Source: Dendrophyllia cribrosa
Lineage: Eukaryota; Cnidaria; Anthozoa; Scleractinia; Dendrophylliidae
Direction: 5' to 3'
Assembly (NCBI GenBank): GCA_024195265.1
Contig: JAJLRJ010000006.1
Location: 16,941,639-17,005,638 of the forward strand
Length of the DNA stretch: 64,000 nucleotides
In this document: piece after piece, positions 45,884 through 58,226 of the stretch
How the letters are laid out: each line of letters opens with the position of its first letter
Numbering within the stretch: position 1 is the first letter of the stretch
Translations under genes and position numbers: made by a program
Notes under the pieces: model-generated
Database searches by the model: none
Seen by the model: the letters and a program-made list of their open reading frames with translations, nothing else
Told to the model about the DNA's origin: nothing

Positions 45884-48800
45884 CCAACTGAAAGTTAATT
45901 AGGATCGAACTGATTAGGGATTGCCCAGACTCTTAGAACTTTTAATTCCAACCTTTAATTCGAAATTTAAATTCAAATTTTTAACGGTATGTTTGCATAC
46001 GACATTTGATACGCGCGCGAGCGAGCTGCTTTTTTAACGCCTTTTAACGGCCTTTTTATTCAGTCTGATGATCGCCGCCGAGCGTGAAACTCGAGTTACT
46101 GCTTTGTAACATCACATCGTGTGAAAAATATGTCAATAACTATACAGTTTTAGATTTTTAACTCCAGGAGATTTCCTTAACTTTTAAAAAAGGAGCACTT
46201 GTAAATTTAATATAATAAAATAACGTTACATATTTCGGGGCCAACATTTTAAAGAGCCTGTCAAGAAATAAAAATAAAAGAACGAAAAAGACTAGAAAAA
46301 CAAAAAGTTTATAGAAAGCTGTTTCCGATTCCAAGCCGATATGACACTGCAGGGAGTAGTCATAACGGTTGAGCCACACAGCCGGCTTACTGGATTGTGA
46401 ACGAATTTTCGCACTGATATCTGTCCATTCTGAATGTATGGTGCTTCACTAAAACGAGAGCTGATTGCTATTCTAAAAATAAAGCTTAAAAGGCAAAATC
46501 ATGAGCCTAGGGAAATTCCTCTTTTAAGAATAAAACGGAATTAACGAGAAACGGTAAAGAACTTAGCGTGGAGTTAAAATCTTATTCGTCCGCTTATGAA
46601 AAGCTAGCCAGTTTACAAGCAGTCGTGCGCATAGAACCGTGAAAAAAATCAACTTCCTGGTCCTTATACGTATACACCGACCAGCTTCTTCGATGACATT
46701 GGATCACACTGGTTCTCGGCTATCAAGTTTCGTTCTGTAGCAAACTTACAAAAGTAACCTAAACAATACTTTCCTAATACGGACCTCACATAAGTGCAAA
46801 AAGTAACCCTAAAATATCTATTCACTACATACCGTAACTCAAGTCGCTATAAATACACCCTTTTTGAAACTTCAATGAAAGCTAAGGCTAAACGAAATCA
46901 TAAACCTTGAAAAACAAAAAAGCGCTTACCGATTGTTTGAAGCCATCGTTCCACTAGTTTAAACGCGATTCTGGATTTGTTTAATTTATCAAGAAACTGT
47001 GCGTCATTTTCTTATAAATAATTTATGCAGCCTTCAGGGTAAAATTACTGAGAATTAATACAAAGATATTTGCAACATTAATAGAGTAGAAACCATGCTG
47101 GCTTAGAAAAAAGTGTCCTTTTCTTATGATATGATCCTTGTTTCAACTGCAGCGGCATACTACTTGTAATTAAAACCCGTTTGTCTGACTGAAACATAGT
47201 TTATACTAGGCAATCTGCCATTTTTTCCTGTGATTGAAACAGGAGTAATCGTTAAAAGGTTGTCCGATCACGGGAAAAGAAGTTCAAAAAAATTATCGAG
47301 TTGATGACAAAATGCGTTAAATGCTTTGATGATACATTACAACTCAGGGATGGCAACAGATCCGGAGGATATAAACTAAAAACAATTAATAATTTGGGTT
47401 AGGAAGCTATTTTAATTTGTTTCAAAATGGTCGTGAGCGCACTGATGACGTGAGCTTTTGTAAATTTGTTCTTGCTCGCTCGAAAATACGACGTCAACAT
47501 ACTCCCCAAAAAGAAAAATTAACAGCGAATTTCATTGCCTTTTTCTTGTGTGAAACACTTTGGGAATTTTGAGATACAAACGGCACTACCTTTCACATAC
47601 ATCGTTTTCAGGAAAAAGTCCATCAAAGCAATTCAGTTTAACTTCTTTATAGTTAAATTTACGAAATACGGCAATCAAAAACTTCTTAAATTATCCTCAT
47701 ATTTATTTGAACTGAGCTCGAACTCAACTGATTCCACCTTCCTAATACTATTTCTTTTACTACGGCGTATCCTCGGCTGCAACCAGACCCTCCCCGTCTC
47801 CGCCAGAAAAACATTTTGGTTGCACATAATTCAACTTTTCTTCTTTTAAAAAATTTTGGCGTCTATTCGGATTAGAACATAGCTAAGAAATTCGCCCAAT
47901 CTAATTCAATAACGCGAGCGTGTATCCATAACTCAACATACCCACCCACCCCTGTGCGTACATACATATAAATCATAAATTGACGTGTGTAAATGTTTAC
48001 ATGCCACTGAGCGTAATTTTTTTCGCTCACTCTCTTTTTTACGCTTTTTAAATAGAGAACAACATTGAACATATCCGGGTGGAAGCAAAAGTCTACACAA
48101 ATCAAACCTCAATTTTTATTGTCGAATGTACGAAAATGCCAAAAACCTCAGCTTATTAATGTAAGCTTAAGATTTTATCATAATAGTATGATCTTTCGTT
48201 TCAATCCGCTTTAAACAATGCTTAGGAACATTTTCAAGGAAGCATAAAGCATATACCATATTTCAAAGCCAATTATTAGACATGATTAGAAGCTATTTTC
48301 AGAAAATTGACTGTGCTTATGCAGATCGAGCGGTTTGAACAGCTTTGCCAAGGTGAACTTTCATTCATGATCAGCTTCGCCAAGGTGAATTGCGACGCGC
48401 AGCAACATATTTCGCGCCTATGACCGTTTATTCGTGTAGCTCAACCAAATATCGGTGCACAAAATTCATTTTAATGATCGAAGGCTGCTGTATGTCACAC
48501 CTTAAAAAAATTTGAAACGTTCCAGTGTTTGGATGAATTTATTACATGGAATAAACATTATATTCTTAACTAATATTTAATGTGTTTTGCACAACCTCCC
48601 ACTTCTGACATTCCACCAACTTTCCCCTGTAACTTACAAAATTCAGTGTTCTGTAACATAGTTTTCTTTTAATGCTTTGGACCCTATTACTACTTTAAAC
48701 AAAAGAAAGCAATATCAATGCCATCACCTTTCCTTCGATAAGAAAAGGCCAAAAATTTTAATCAAGAGAACTCGCAGGAGAATTAAATTAAGATTGCAAA

Positions 48801-49746
48801 GATAAAGCATGGCCGAAAATTTCAGACATTTGAGCCCGCATGTCAGTAGCGGCTTTTCCCAATCGATAATAAAAATGGCGTACGAAATTACAAAGCTTCA
48901 TTTATATGAGAAGCGATTGATTTACGGAAAATACAAGAACAATAACTGTCGTTTTTCAGTTTGCCAAAATCGAGCATCATTCAACGACATTTTAGCGCTA
49001 TTTTAGTTAAAAAATCTATAGCAAAAATGAATTCCATACCTTTCGCTCGGAACGATATCAGACAGACTGTTCAGATCCAGTCAAAGCCTTACAAACCACT
49101 GACAAAAGAATCAAAGATAACATATTTGATAGGAAATAACAAAAAATCTAAAGACGCTACTTAATTTGCCAAAATCGAGTCATAAAATACAGATAAAGCG
49201 CTATTTGGAAACTAAAAAATCTGATATTTAGCTTGTAAATTTACCTTTCACTTCGGCTGTTAAAAACCGTACACAATGAATTTCACCAAGAGGAAAGTAT
49301 GGCGGAAGGCTGAAAATAGCGTATCCAACTGTCGATCGATACCTCGAAGCTCGAACCTCGCCGTAATCTCAAATTTGTTCACTGCGATTTTCAATCTATC
49401 GAAGCCAAGCTTTCAGACACACCGCAGAATGTCTCTCGGGAATCTGTCGCTGTTGCATTTTCTTGGGGTCTAAAACATGATAAAATACAACAAATCATTC
49501 ACGGCTAAAATCCAAGACCTTCGCTCTGCAATATCTCGGCCGAAAATCATCCAAATTTCTTCCAAAACATCGGGTTCGAAAGCTTATTTCATGGGGATTT
49601 GATCGCCATTGCTTGTTTTGGCAATACTTTCAGCCAGCGGCTTTTATTCGACTATACACAACTATATATTAGACCACTCGATCTGTCCTAAAACGATGAG
49701 CCCGGAAATCACATTGAAAACCAGCGGTAGAGACCATTGCGTGACA
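45884..49746. other. Intergenic, 3.9 kb without a recognised gene
   Basis: The sequence is AT-rich with scattered short frames and no convincing exon. TTTGCCAAAATCGAG occurs at 48961 and 49168, and GAAGGCTGCTGTATG occurs at 48479 and again at 58074 on the other side of the Mutator-like element, hinting at a local duplication older than the insertion. Confidence 0.35.
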
Positions 49747-49755
49747 GCCTGAATG

Positions 49756-49852
49756 CGGCGTCGACAAAACCTGGATCGGATCATCGGATCGGATCACGGA
49801 TCGGATCATCGGATCGGATCATCGGATCGGATCACGGAAAGAAAACAAAAAC
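49756..49852. repeat. Left terminal inverted repeat of the MULE
   Basis: After the 17-base tip, CGGATCGGATCAT-type units alternate between CAT and CAC endings, then ACGGAAAGAAA. The right terminus (57692-57807) carries the same in reverse, with more units and a few point changes (GGAACGGACCACGG). Confidence 0.9.
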
Positions 49853-49979
49853 AAAAACAAAAACATAAGAAAAGAATAATTTTAATTTATTTTTAAGTTA
49901 TTTTAAGTTATTTTTAAGAAAATAATAATTTAAATATAAATAATTTTTTATCAAAAATTTTAATAGACTAAATGCAAAC

Positions 49980-50645
49980 TAGGCTGTTATTGATATTTTC
50001 CCCACATCAATAATAGACCGAATGAGAACCGAGCTATATCTTTTCATTTTTCAACGTAACAGGAACAAAAGTACAAAAAAAATAATTCGTTTGGCCAACA
50101 ATTGCTTTTGAAAACTAGGCTGTTAGTGATAATCTATTTAATTCACATCAATAATTATTAATAGACCGAATGAGAACCGAGCTATATCTTTTCATTTTTC
50201 AACGCAACAGGAACATAAGTACAAAAAATAATTTGTTTGGCTTACAATTGCTTTTGCAAACTTCCCTTTCCAGGGCCCGGTTATTCGAAAGGCGGTTACT
50301 CAGGACTAAAACGTATCCGAGGAATTAATTGCTCTTGTGACAAGAATTTTCAAAAGCTTGTATTAAACTACACGCGAAGACAAAATAAAGTCGAAACTAG
50401 AGGGCGAAAATACTTTGGAAGAATCTGCACTGATTAAGTACTTAACTGGAATCAAAATTGACGCTAGCCCCCGATTAAGTTAACCGCGCTGTGAACAACC
50501 CGATACTCACATCAATAATAGATCGAGACCGAATGGGAACCGAGCTATATCTTTTCATTTTTGAACTTAACGGGAACAATAGTACAAAAAAAAATAATTC
50601 GTTTGGCCTACAATCGCTTTTGCAAATTTTTCTACGAATTATAAC
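49980..50645. repeat. Three direct repeats inside the MULE
   Basis: A 110-130-bp unit (CATCAATAATAGACCGAATG, GAACCGAGCTATATCTTTTC, ATTCGTTTGGC) occurs at about 50005-50112, 50145-50260 and 50510-50640, close to the 3' end of the transposase gene. Copies 2 and 3 are separated by another repeat (50273-50501). Confidence 0.8.
50273..50501 (+). repeat. GGGCCCGGTT repeat inserted in the MULE
   Basis: GGGCCCGGTTATTCGAAAGG at the left and GTGAACAACCC at the right; TCAAAATTGACGCTAGCC lies near the right end. It is the opposite-orientation relative of 36265-36500 and interrupts the series of direct repeats at the left end of the MULE. Confidence 0.55.
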
Positions 50646-50725
50646 TTTACAGGAACGTCAACAAAACAAAGGAGGTATTAATCTAAAACGGGCTTTCAGG
50701 CCTTGACATAAAAGTCAAAGTTTCT

Positions 50726-53700
50726 TCAAATTTTAAATTCATTTTGAAGGTGGTGCTTGTGCGCTTCTTGAAACGACCTTCTGTCCGAGTCTGTAATGGT
50801 AAGATGGGTCTGTGGATTAAAATCTGCATTTTTGGCCACGATACATCGGGATCGAAGGTGATAATGCGTTGGGCCGAAATGAACTTGTAGTTTCCCATCC
50901 TTCATGAATGAGCGATACTCATTCGTTGACGCTATGACGTCATTGGGTGGCTCAGGGATTTCGCCAGGGATGCGGATGGCAGATTCGCAGCCAAAGCACT
51001 TAAAGGCTTTGGTATCCTTAAGCCACTTCAGCTTGTATTGGCGGCTTTTTGATCGATCCCCGCTGTTTTCAACGATAGCTGCCGATGGTGCCGTTCTCGA
51101 TCTTTGTCTTTTGGGGCGCCTTCCTTTGTTGCCTAGGGTCGACGTTTTGACATGTATGTTGGCGGCATCGGTAAGGTTTCTCTTCTTGGCCATCTTTCTT
51201 TTCCCATACCAGCTTAGATACGATGGTATCTCGTCTTCTTTTGCTGCAACAGCCAGAGCGTGTGAGCAGATCCTGGTTGCTCTCCAGTGGGGGCACTCAC
51301 ATTCCACCTTGCCGGCGTTTTCCAAAACGACGTAATTTGATCTTTTTCCAGATTGGCTGGTGACGGAAAAAGACGGGGACCCATTCCTGGTGACCGGCCC
51401 CCTCCATACACTATTTGAACTTAATAGCAGTTTCGCCTTTTCAATAAGTCCTGCGCGGGTGCGACTGGACAAGTGTTGCAGTCTGTCGTCTTTCTCAAGA
51501 CTTGAAAGACCGCCAATGATCAGTTCATTTGGCACCTCTTCCTCTACCTCTTCCTCTTCCTCTTCGAAGTCGCTGTCGTCGAAATGAAAAGGTGCCATAT
51601 CTGATTCGTCTTCCACCATGTCCACCAATCTTACCTCCTGTCTCCTAGCTACACTTTCTGGTACCAGTCCCAGACTTTCAGGGCTCTCGGCGGCATATAG
51701 CTCTTCCATAGAAGCTTTTTGCAGTTTCTGAAGATAATGGGCGCGTTCATCCGACTTCCATTCCATGAAGTTGGCGACGGCAAAGTTGACGAACTCTGGA
51801 CGCAATTCATATTTCTGTGAGACGCCTCCGATGGCTTGTGCAAACTCCTCTTCTTCCTCTTCCGCAATGCTTTTCACAGCCTCGATGGTTCCAATGAATC
51901 CGGATGGTTTCCTTCCTTTCTTCGCCTTCAATCTGTTGTTGTTTGATTCCGCATCATTTGTAAAGAAATGGGCGGGAATGTTCACTGCAGAGCTCATTGA
52001 CGGGAGTCTTGCAGCTCGCCGGACACTGGCGATTGCCCTTTTTTTCAGCATTTCTCCTCGTTCTAAAACCCAGGAGTAAACTTTGTGAGATGTGTCTCCT
52101 CTCTCTTCCCATTTCTGCTTCAGAGATTGAAGTGTAGCGTCGAACTCTTCTGGAGACTCTGCATCAAGTAGACCGGCCTGGTAAATCCCATCCTTGTCGA
52201 TACTGCCGAAAACGTCGTCAATATAATCGCGTTGTCTCCCCGGCACCCCAAACGAGCTAAGTGCAGACTGCATGTTGTTTTGCAAATGCCGAAAACATCT
52301 CACACTTCTTTCCTCAGCTTTAGGAAGCACACTTTGGATTGCATTGATCAATGCTGTCTCACCATCTGTACCACAAGATAGAATTTCTTTGAGCTTGGGC
52401 TTCTCATCAACGACTGTCTGCAGGAAATGGCGGAACGTTTTCTCGTCTTTTCGGTAATGAATCAGCACGGGGCCGAGCCTGACTGGAGACGCCCCACTTC
52501 TCTTGCTTCTCAGCATTACGTTTCGGTAAGAAATCGGTGTGCACTCGTATGACCCAAGATTGAAAGTAGGATCTAACTGAACAATGGAGAAGTCCAGTTC
52601 AGATGTGCTGTACCGCGCCAAATCCCCCAACTGGGGTTCGGTTGCAAGAACGATCGTAAGGTTCTCCTTTTCAAGAGTTACCTTGCGAACAAAAGGTTCC
52701 TCTTCGGTCTTCATCTTTAAAATAACGTCTAGCAGCTCGTCGTCCTTTTCTTTGCCCTGAAGATACGCTGGCAGAGGTGCCTTGATTACTGAATTCCGAT
52801 AGTATCCTTGGCGAGCACCGCGTGGAAGGTCGCTCATGGATTCGGCTTTCATAACACCACCTGCTTCCCGCGTTGCTTGGAACACCGCCTCTTTAGGACC
52901 CATCAAAGTCAAATTGGTGTCAATGTTCCTCACGACCGATGCTTTTGTACGCGTGTAACTTGGTGCCTTGCCTTTCTTGGTGTTTTGATGAGGCTTCTCG
53001 CAGACGTTTTCTTCTTTACCATCAAAAGCATATTGCACAAAAGCAACGTTGTTGACAATGTCATTCCTGCTGTCTCTCATATGCATTATCCGCCGGTGGA
53101 ATTTGTTTCCGCTTTCCAAGGTCCAGCTGTGGTACAATCTCTCAAAGTGGTACATGTTACCCTTTAGCTTCGCTTTTGAACGACTTGTGATTATTACCTC
53201 TGCATCATCACCATCTTCAGGTCTTTCTACCTTTACGGTCAGAGTCCGTTTACCTCCATATATGTCATACTGAGGCAGGCCATCAGCACGAAGATCTTCT
53301 AGAGGCGTGTAGCGCAGGTCAATCAAAAAGACAGCATTTCGTTGACATTTTCTCACACCCTTCTTACACTTGATTAGGTCGGCAGTGGTACTCCACAAGA
53401 TTTTCACGATTTCTTCCGTCGTATAGGTGCATTTACCACTGCGGAATATCGGCACGTCTTTATCATCGTTGAAGTAAAGGAGCTGATCTCTTGCATCATC
53501 TAGTTGAGATTCTAACTCACTACTACTTGTACTTGATATATCGCCATACTTTCGGTCGTCGTCGCTCTTAATCGGACTTTCAGTCAAATCTATAACATCG
53601 TCATCCTACAAAGAAAATGCATTTTCCGTTCGTCACTTGATTTCTTTACCGCTTCTTACTTATTAATATTATTAGCCGACGAGTCATGCTTTGGGCTATG

Positions 53701-55047
53701 AGTTTAAATTTGTGTGTGTCAAATTAATGCATGCAAACTTATACACGCATATTTTAGTTTATGCCGACGACTATAAAAATTCCCCCAAATCTCTCCGTGT
53801 ACGTTGTTAGCTTACAAGGCAGAAATAATTATTACAACTGACTAGTTTGCAGGTCAGTGCTCCAGGGAGGGGGCGGGGAGGTAGGGTTACCATGACTCAT
53901 GTCTTATATGTGTTGTTTGAAACTGGTTACTCTTATGGGTAAAATATATTTTAGCCACGCCTATCAAACGATATTATGGTACCTTATAGGGTGATTTCGA
54001 CTGCAATTGAGAATATCGGCTTTCTATTTCAGAGAATGGAGCAGGCGAAGAAGACGAGCTTCGTATCTTACGTAATTATTTTCCCTGCTCCAAATTCCCC
54101 TCATTTCTTTCTTGTTGTTTATTGGCCTGAATTTCAAGAGGAACGAGTTCGCTTGCGAGTCAGCGACGTGCGGTTGACTGTCTGAGCAGGCTAGTATTTC
54201 ATAAAACAGTTACAAAGGACTACTTACCTCTTTCAGAAACTTTGAGCTTCGGTGCTGCACGCTGTTAAAAAATTGAATTAAAACATAATCAGAACTCGAA
54301 GATGAGAGTTGGAGAGGGGGGGATAGTTGGTAGAAGTTATCTTTATTTTTATTTTGTTAACAACTTTATTTACCATTACATTAATAATTAAGATACATGC
54401 AGAAAGAAAGAAAAAAGAAATACTAAATAAATTAATAACAATAATAAAGTAATGAGGTCAAAAGGGAGGTGCGAACGGGACGCGAGGACCCATGCGAGGC
54501 ACCCCACTTGATATTAAAAAAATAATAGCAATAATATAATAATTAAGATACTAATAATATTAGATATAATATTTAATATTTTAGAACGGTCCTGCTCTTA
54601 ATCGAAGAAACTAATTAAGTTTACTGCTAGGAGTCCCTCTCACCGAACATGGTAACCTGCGATGACGCACTCTTTTTTCAAAGCGCGAGAAGCGCGAGCG
54701 TGAGTGCGAGAGCGCGACTACCCGAAAGTCGCGGAAGGCCGCGGGGAGGGAAAAAATTGCCATTTTTCTGATTGGATGTAAAAACAATGGGCTGCATTCT
54801 GATTGGTTACCTGGCTTAAAAAAAATCCTTACTTCCGGTCTGAAGCAAGCTCGCTCAGACACTAGTTTGTTATTGTGGCTGTCGCGTTGGACATCGAAAG
54901 CGAATTCTCGTCGGCTTTCAATTTGTCTCTTCGAGATTCTAATCACAAATCTTTGAAGGAATAACAAAAAGAGTGCATGAGAAAAATTATTTGTTTGGGT
55001 CAAGACGTTTATCCGTCTTTTAGACGGAACTTGGCAAGATTGCAATC

Positions 55048-55113
<66 letters not shown>

Positions 55114-57197
55114 CGGTACTCGATATATCTTTGGGTGGGGAGGTGCGGCCCGGCCCCTCATACCCTAGACTGCATAACAGTCCGTATTTTTGCGTGAGTC
55201 CTCTGAGAGAGCGCGCGACTGAAAAGGTCTGAAACGAGTGTATGAGTGTGTAAGACAATAATAAATAGCAAAACTCTTGCTTATTTAATCCAGGTTTAAT
55301 CCATTTGCAATCACAAAACTTTTTACAGCTTGATCAACAGAGTCACGAGGAGCTCTTTACAATCGATACCCTGATTAACACAAAAAATGATAAAATCTAT
55401 ACCCTGTTTAAGACAAAAATCCCGAAAAACATACCCTGGCTGGCCGCACGTCCCCATTAAGCCCTTATAAGGGAGTACCCCCCCCCCCCCCCCCCCCGGG
55501 GATTGCAATCTATCGGCACCTTTCAAGTGCTTAAGAAACCTCGGTTATTGTTGTCAGTCCGAAACAACAGGTTGCTTTCGTGCAAAACACGGATTACGGA
55601 ATCAGTGTTGGCACGATCGGGGAGTCCGTTAAAATCTATAAAGAAATCGAGGCAGTCAATTACAACATTGTTTATGGAAGCACTGAACAATGGCAGATTT
55701 TTCAAAGAAGTCGTTAATTTGGGGGCCGCAGACGGTTTGTTAAGTAATTGTATCAGGCGTTCTTTTTTTCCTCCCCGCGCCCTTCCACGACTTTCGCGTA
55801 CTCGCACTCTCGCTCTCGCGATCCGAAAAAAAGAGTGCCTGATCGCAGGTTACGAACAAGGGGGCACAAGTGAGACTACTAACTGACTCTCTCGCTGTGT
55901 GGTTCCAGAAAATATCCATGGTTTTAATTCCCCATCACCCCCCACCCCGGGTCGCTTTACCCCTGAAATTACATTTCCGGAACCGCCAAGATATTTTTTT
56001 TACAAAAGTCCCTAGGCCCTATACCTTTCGTGAGATCCGATCGTATATTCGACTTCAAATACAACGCGTTTATTTTCGGTTAAAACGATTTGAAACTACA
56101 GACTGCGAGATCGTAGATCGCCCGTGTAGCAGGAAATAACAGAAGGCACGAAATTGGCCAATATATATCAAAAGCAATGAAAGGGCTCACAGAGGCAGTT
56201 GTAAGAGTCAGTAAATACGCAACATCATAATGTTAATTTTGGTTATTTTTGTTTCAAGCTTTTGATAATCATTAACTTGGGTTTTAGCGGCATCATATCA
56301 CTGCAGTGAATAAGACATCGTAGCGTGACATTGTTATGAAGCGTATGAAACGAGACATGACGTAATACACTGGGGATTACCCGCAGTTCCATCCGACCTT
56401 GCGTCCGACAAAAACAATGCTAATATTAGGTAATAGACCCACACCTACTCTGAAAATAGCTTTTTAAAACAGGGTGGGTAAGTGCGAAATTTCTGTCATA
56501 AACAGGTTCAAGGTTTCATAGCCTGGGCGCACACCCCCTACCCAAACTTTGGCTTAGTTACCCCCCCCCCTTCCCCCCCGGGGGGGGGGCTACCAACAAG
56601 AGTCAGCGAGCGATGACAGCGATGAAATAAACTGGGAAATTAAAAATAGAATTATCTTTCCCAGTCCATGTCCTTTTTAAACTATTAAGTGTTTTACGAT
56701 CTGTCTCTTTTCAAAACCCTCTGGACAATCGGCCTCTCCCCCCATCCCCACATCTAATTTTGGAAACGTCTCCCTTTTGGACCCCCACCCAGTCAGAAAT
56801 TTCACTGACCATCAGCGGTGTAGGGATACTTTCCAGGAACACACATTTCTCCCTTTTTTCTCTTCCATGTACCCTAGATTATGATCAGTGAAATAAATTT
56901 TCTTTCTCGAAAATGAATCGTGATATTTACTGTACCAGTTTGAGCGATTCAGTTCGTACTAATTACCTTGTCCAAAACTTTCATAAAAGTAAATATTGTC
57001 TTACACTGTAAAATTGCTTACCTAGCTTTTCTTTTTCTGCTGTCACCTCCATCCTGAAAACAGTAAATGTAAATAGAGTTTAAACATATGCATTCAATCA
57101 TACAAACTGGACACTGATCACAGTAAAAAAAATCATGCAAACTGAACACTGATCACATTACAAAGAAACATATTACCTTGTCCAGCCGAGAGGCCAT
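50726..57197 (-). CDS. MULE transposase, four exons, about 988 aa
   Basis: Exons 57177-57197 (MASRLDK), 57022-57053 (DGGDSRKRKA, a possible nuclear localisation signal), 54228-54261 and 50726-53605 join in exact phase with GT-AG sites and no stop. The last exon carries the catalytic region: Asp in QLDPTFNLG (about residue 374), Asp in CGTDGETAL (443) and Glu in TNDAESNNNRLK (582), a DDE arrangement typical of MULE transposases. Acidic runs follow (EEEEEEF near 615, DSDFEEEEEE near 710). A SWIM zinc finger, CECPHWRATRICSH (798-811), is seen, as in many MULE/FHY3-type proteins. The C-terminus has a CFGC...HYHLRSRC cluster that may bind metal. The product is expected to bind the terminal repeats and cut DNA in the nucleus. 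The start was chosen because only this small first exon supplies an ATG in phase. Confidence 0.9.
54652..55853. mobile_element. TIR element nested in MULE intron 2
   Basis: GTAACCTGCGATGACGCACT at the left is mirrored at the right (AGTGCCTGATCGCAGGTTAC), and GC-rich arms (GCGCGACT, CGAAAGTCGCGGAAGG) go on for about 120 bp. An imperfect GAACATG/GAACAAG flanks the ends. It is itself split by a G-run element. It does not touch transposase exons. Confidence 0.75.
55048..55500. mobile_element. G-run-bounded repeat nested in the 54652 element
   Basis: The left end is a run of about 60 G followed by C and GGTACTCG; the right end is GGGAGTAC followed by about 19 C and GGGG. The palindrome GATTGCAATC occurs immediately outside both ends (55038-55047 and 55501-55510). 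Interior motifs such as ACCCTG and TAAAATCTATACCCTG are the reverse-strand form of the GGGTATAG unit in the 28056 element. Confidence 0.75.
55854..57021. other. Remainder of MULE intron 2
   Basis: Around 56560-56592 a run of C meets a run of G (CCCCCCCGGGGGGGGG), possibly the junction of two G-run repeats. No additional exon or second gene was recognised. Confidence 0.35.
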
Positions 57198-57204
57198 GAT
57201 GGCA

Positions 57205-57435
57205 ACGATTCGACTTTTAAAGTGAAATTACTTCAGCGATGTGACTTGTAAAGTAGAATTTCTCCAGCGATACGATGTTTAAAGTGAATTACGATACGAT
57301 ACGGCTTGAAAAGTAAAATTTCTCCAGCGATGCGGCTTGTAAAGTACAATTACTCCAGCGATGTAAAGTAAAATTACTTTGACTTGTAAAGTAAAATTAC
57401 TTTAACAATGCGACTTGTAAAGTAAAAATACTCTC
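57205..57435. repeat. Diverged tandem repeat upstream of the transposase start
   Basis: About seven copies of a 25-35-bp unit, GCGACTTGTAAAGTAAAATTACTTCA with changes, lie directly before the first ATG of the transposase gene on the minus strand. A promoter or transposase-binding role is possible by position only. Confidence 0.6.
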
Positions 57436-57807
57436 TATAGAGCATTGCGCAACATTCCTTTGGGTTGTCACGCAAGCCAAAAAATCACCCCCTCCCCCAA
57501 ATAAAACGTAACTTTTGAATGAATTACCTGTACGACAGACACTTTTACTTTTGTGTCACGCTTTTGTTTAATGATTTTATTATTATGATTTTATTATTAT
57601 TTTATTATTATTTTTTATTATTACTTTTTTTTCTTTTTTCTTTTTTTCTTTTTTTCTTTTTTTTTCTTTTTTTTTTTTTATTTTTCTTTCCATTTCTTTC
57701 CGTGATCCGATCCGATGATCCGATCCGATGATGCGATCCGATGATCCGATCCGATGATCCGATCCGTGGTCCGTTCCGATGATCCGATCCAGGTTTTGTC
57801 GACGCCG

Positions 57808-58226
57808 GCCTGAATGTAAGTCGCACGAAATTCGATGTCCGAGATTTCTGGCCATGGAAATTCAATTTTAGTAAGTTACAGAGCCCAGAAACAAAAACCT
57901 CTTGAATTGAGCTTTAATTAATTTAAACTCAACTAGATCTCGATCTGAACTCCCTCCATATCATACGTGAGTTCTTCGACCATGCATTACTCCTATTATA
58001 AAAAACAACTATTGGAAAAGTAAATCCACAAATCACTTAACCAAACGTCTGGGCGACAGAAGATTAAGATTGAAGGCTGCTGTATGCTCCTACAACATGA
58101 AACAAAAAATATAAAAAACATTCATGATTTAATATAAATTTGCAGACGTGCGATAAACCCTATATACATAATAAACGATACGTCAATTTTAAAAAATTGC
58201 TATCGGCCCACTGCCGAGCTGTCATT
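57808..58226. other. Right flank of the MULE
   Basis: This starts with the target duplication GCCTGAATG and runs to the stop codon of the GPCR. AT-rich, with no further feature seen. Confidence 0.4.

Larger units (their letters stand above)
49756..57807. mobile_element. Complete Mutator-like (MULE) DNA transposon, 8052 bp
   Basis: CGGCGTCGACAAAACCTGGA opens the element and its reverse complement closes it at 57807. GCCTGAATG flanks both ends exactly (49747-49755 and 57808-57816), the 9-bp duplication of the Mutator superfamily. Just inside each end are five to eight tandem copies of a GGATCGGATCAT-like unit, then an A/T-rich homopolymer-like stretch. One spliced transposase gene on the minus strand fills the left half; its second intron holds a nested element (54652-55853). 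Exact flanking repeats and an open transposase frame suggest recent activity. Confidence 0.93.

Noticed and set aside
50904..53273. Several plus-strand frames of 60-140 codons
   Set aside because: All are shadows of the minus-strand MULE transposase exon.
54611..55258. 215-codon frame with a poly-proline run
   Set aside because: It spans the G homopolymer and a TIR arm; the proline run is the C tract of a repeat.
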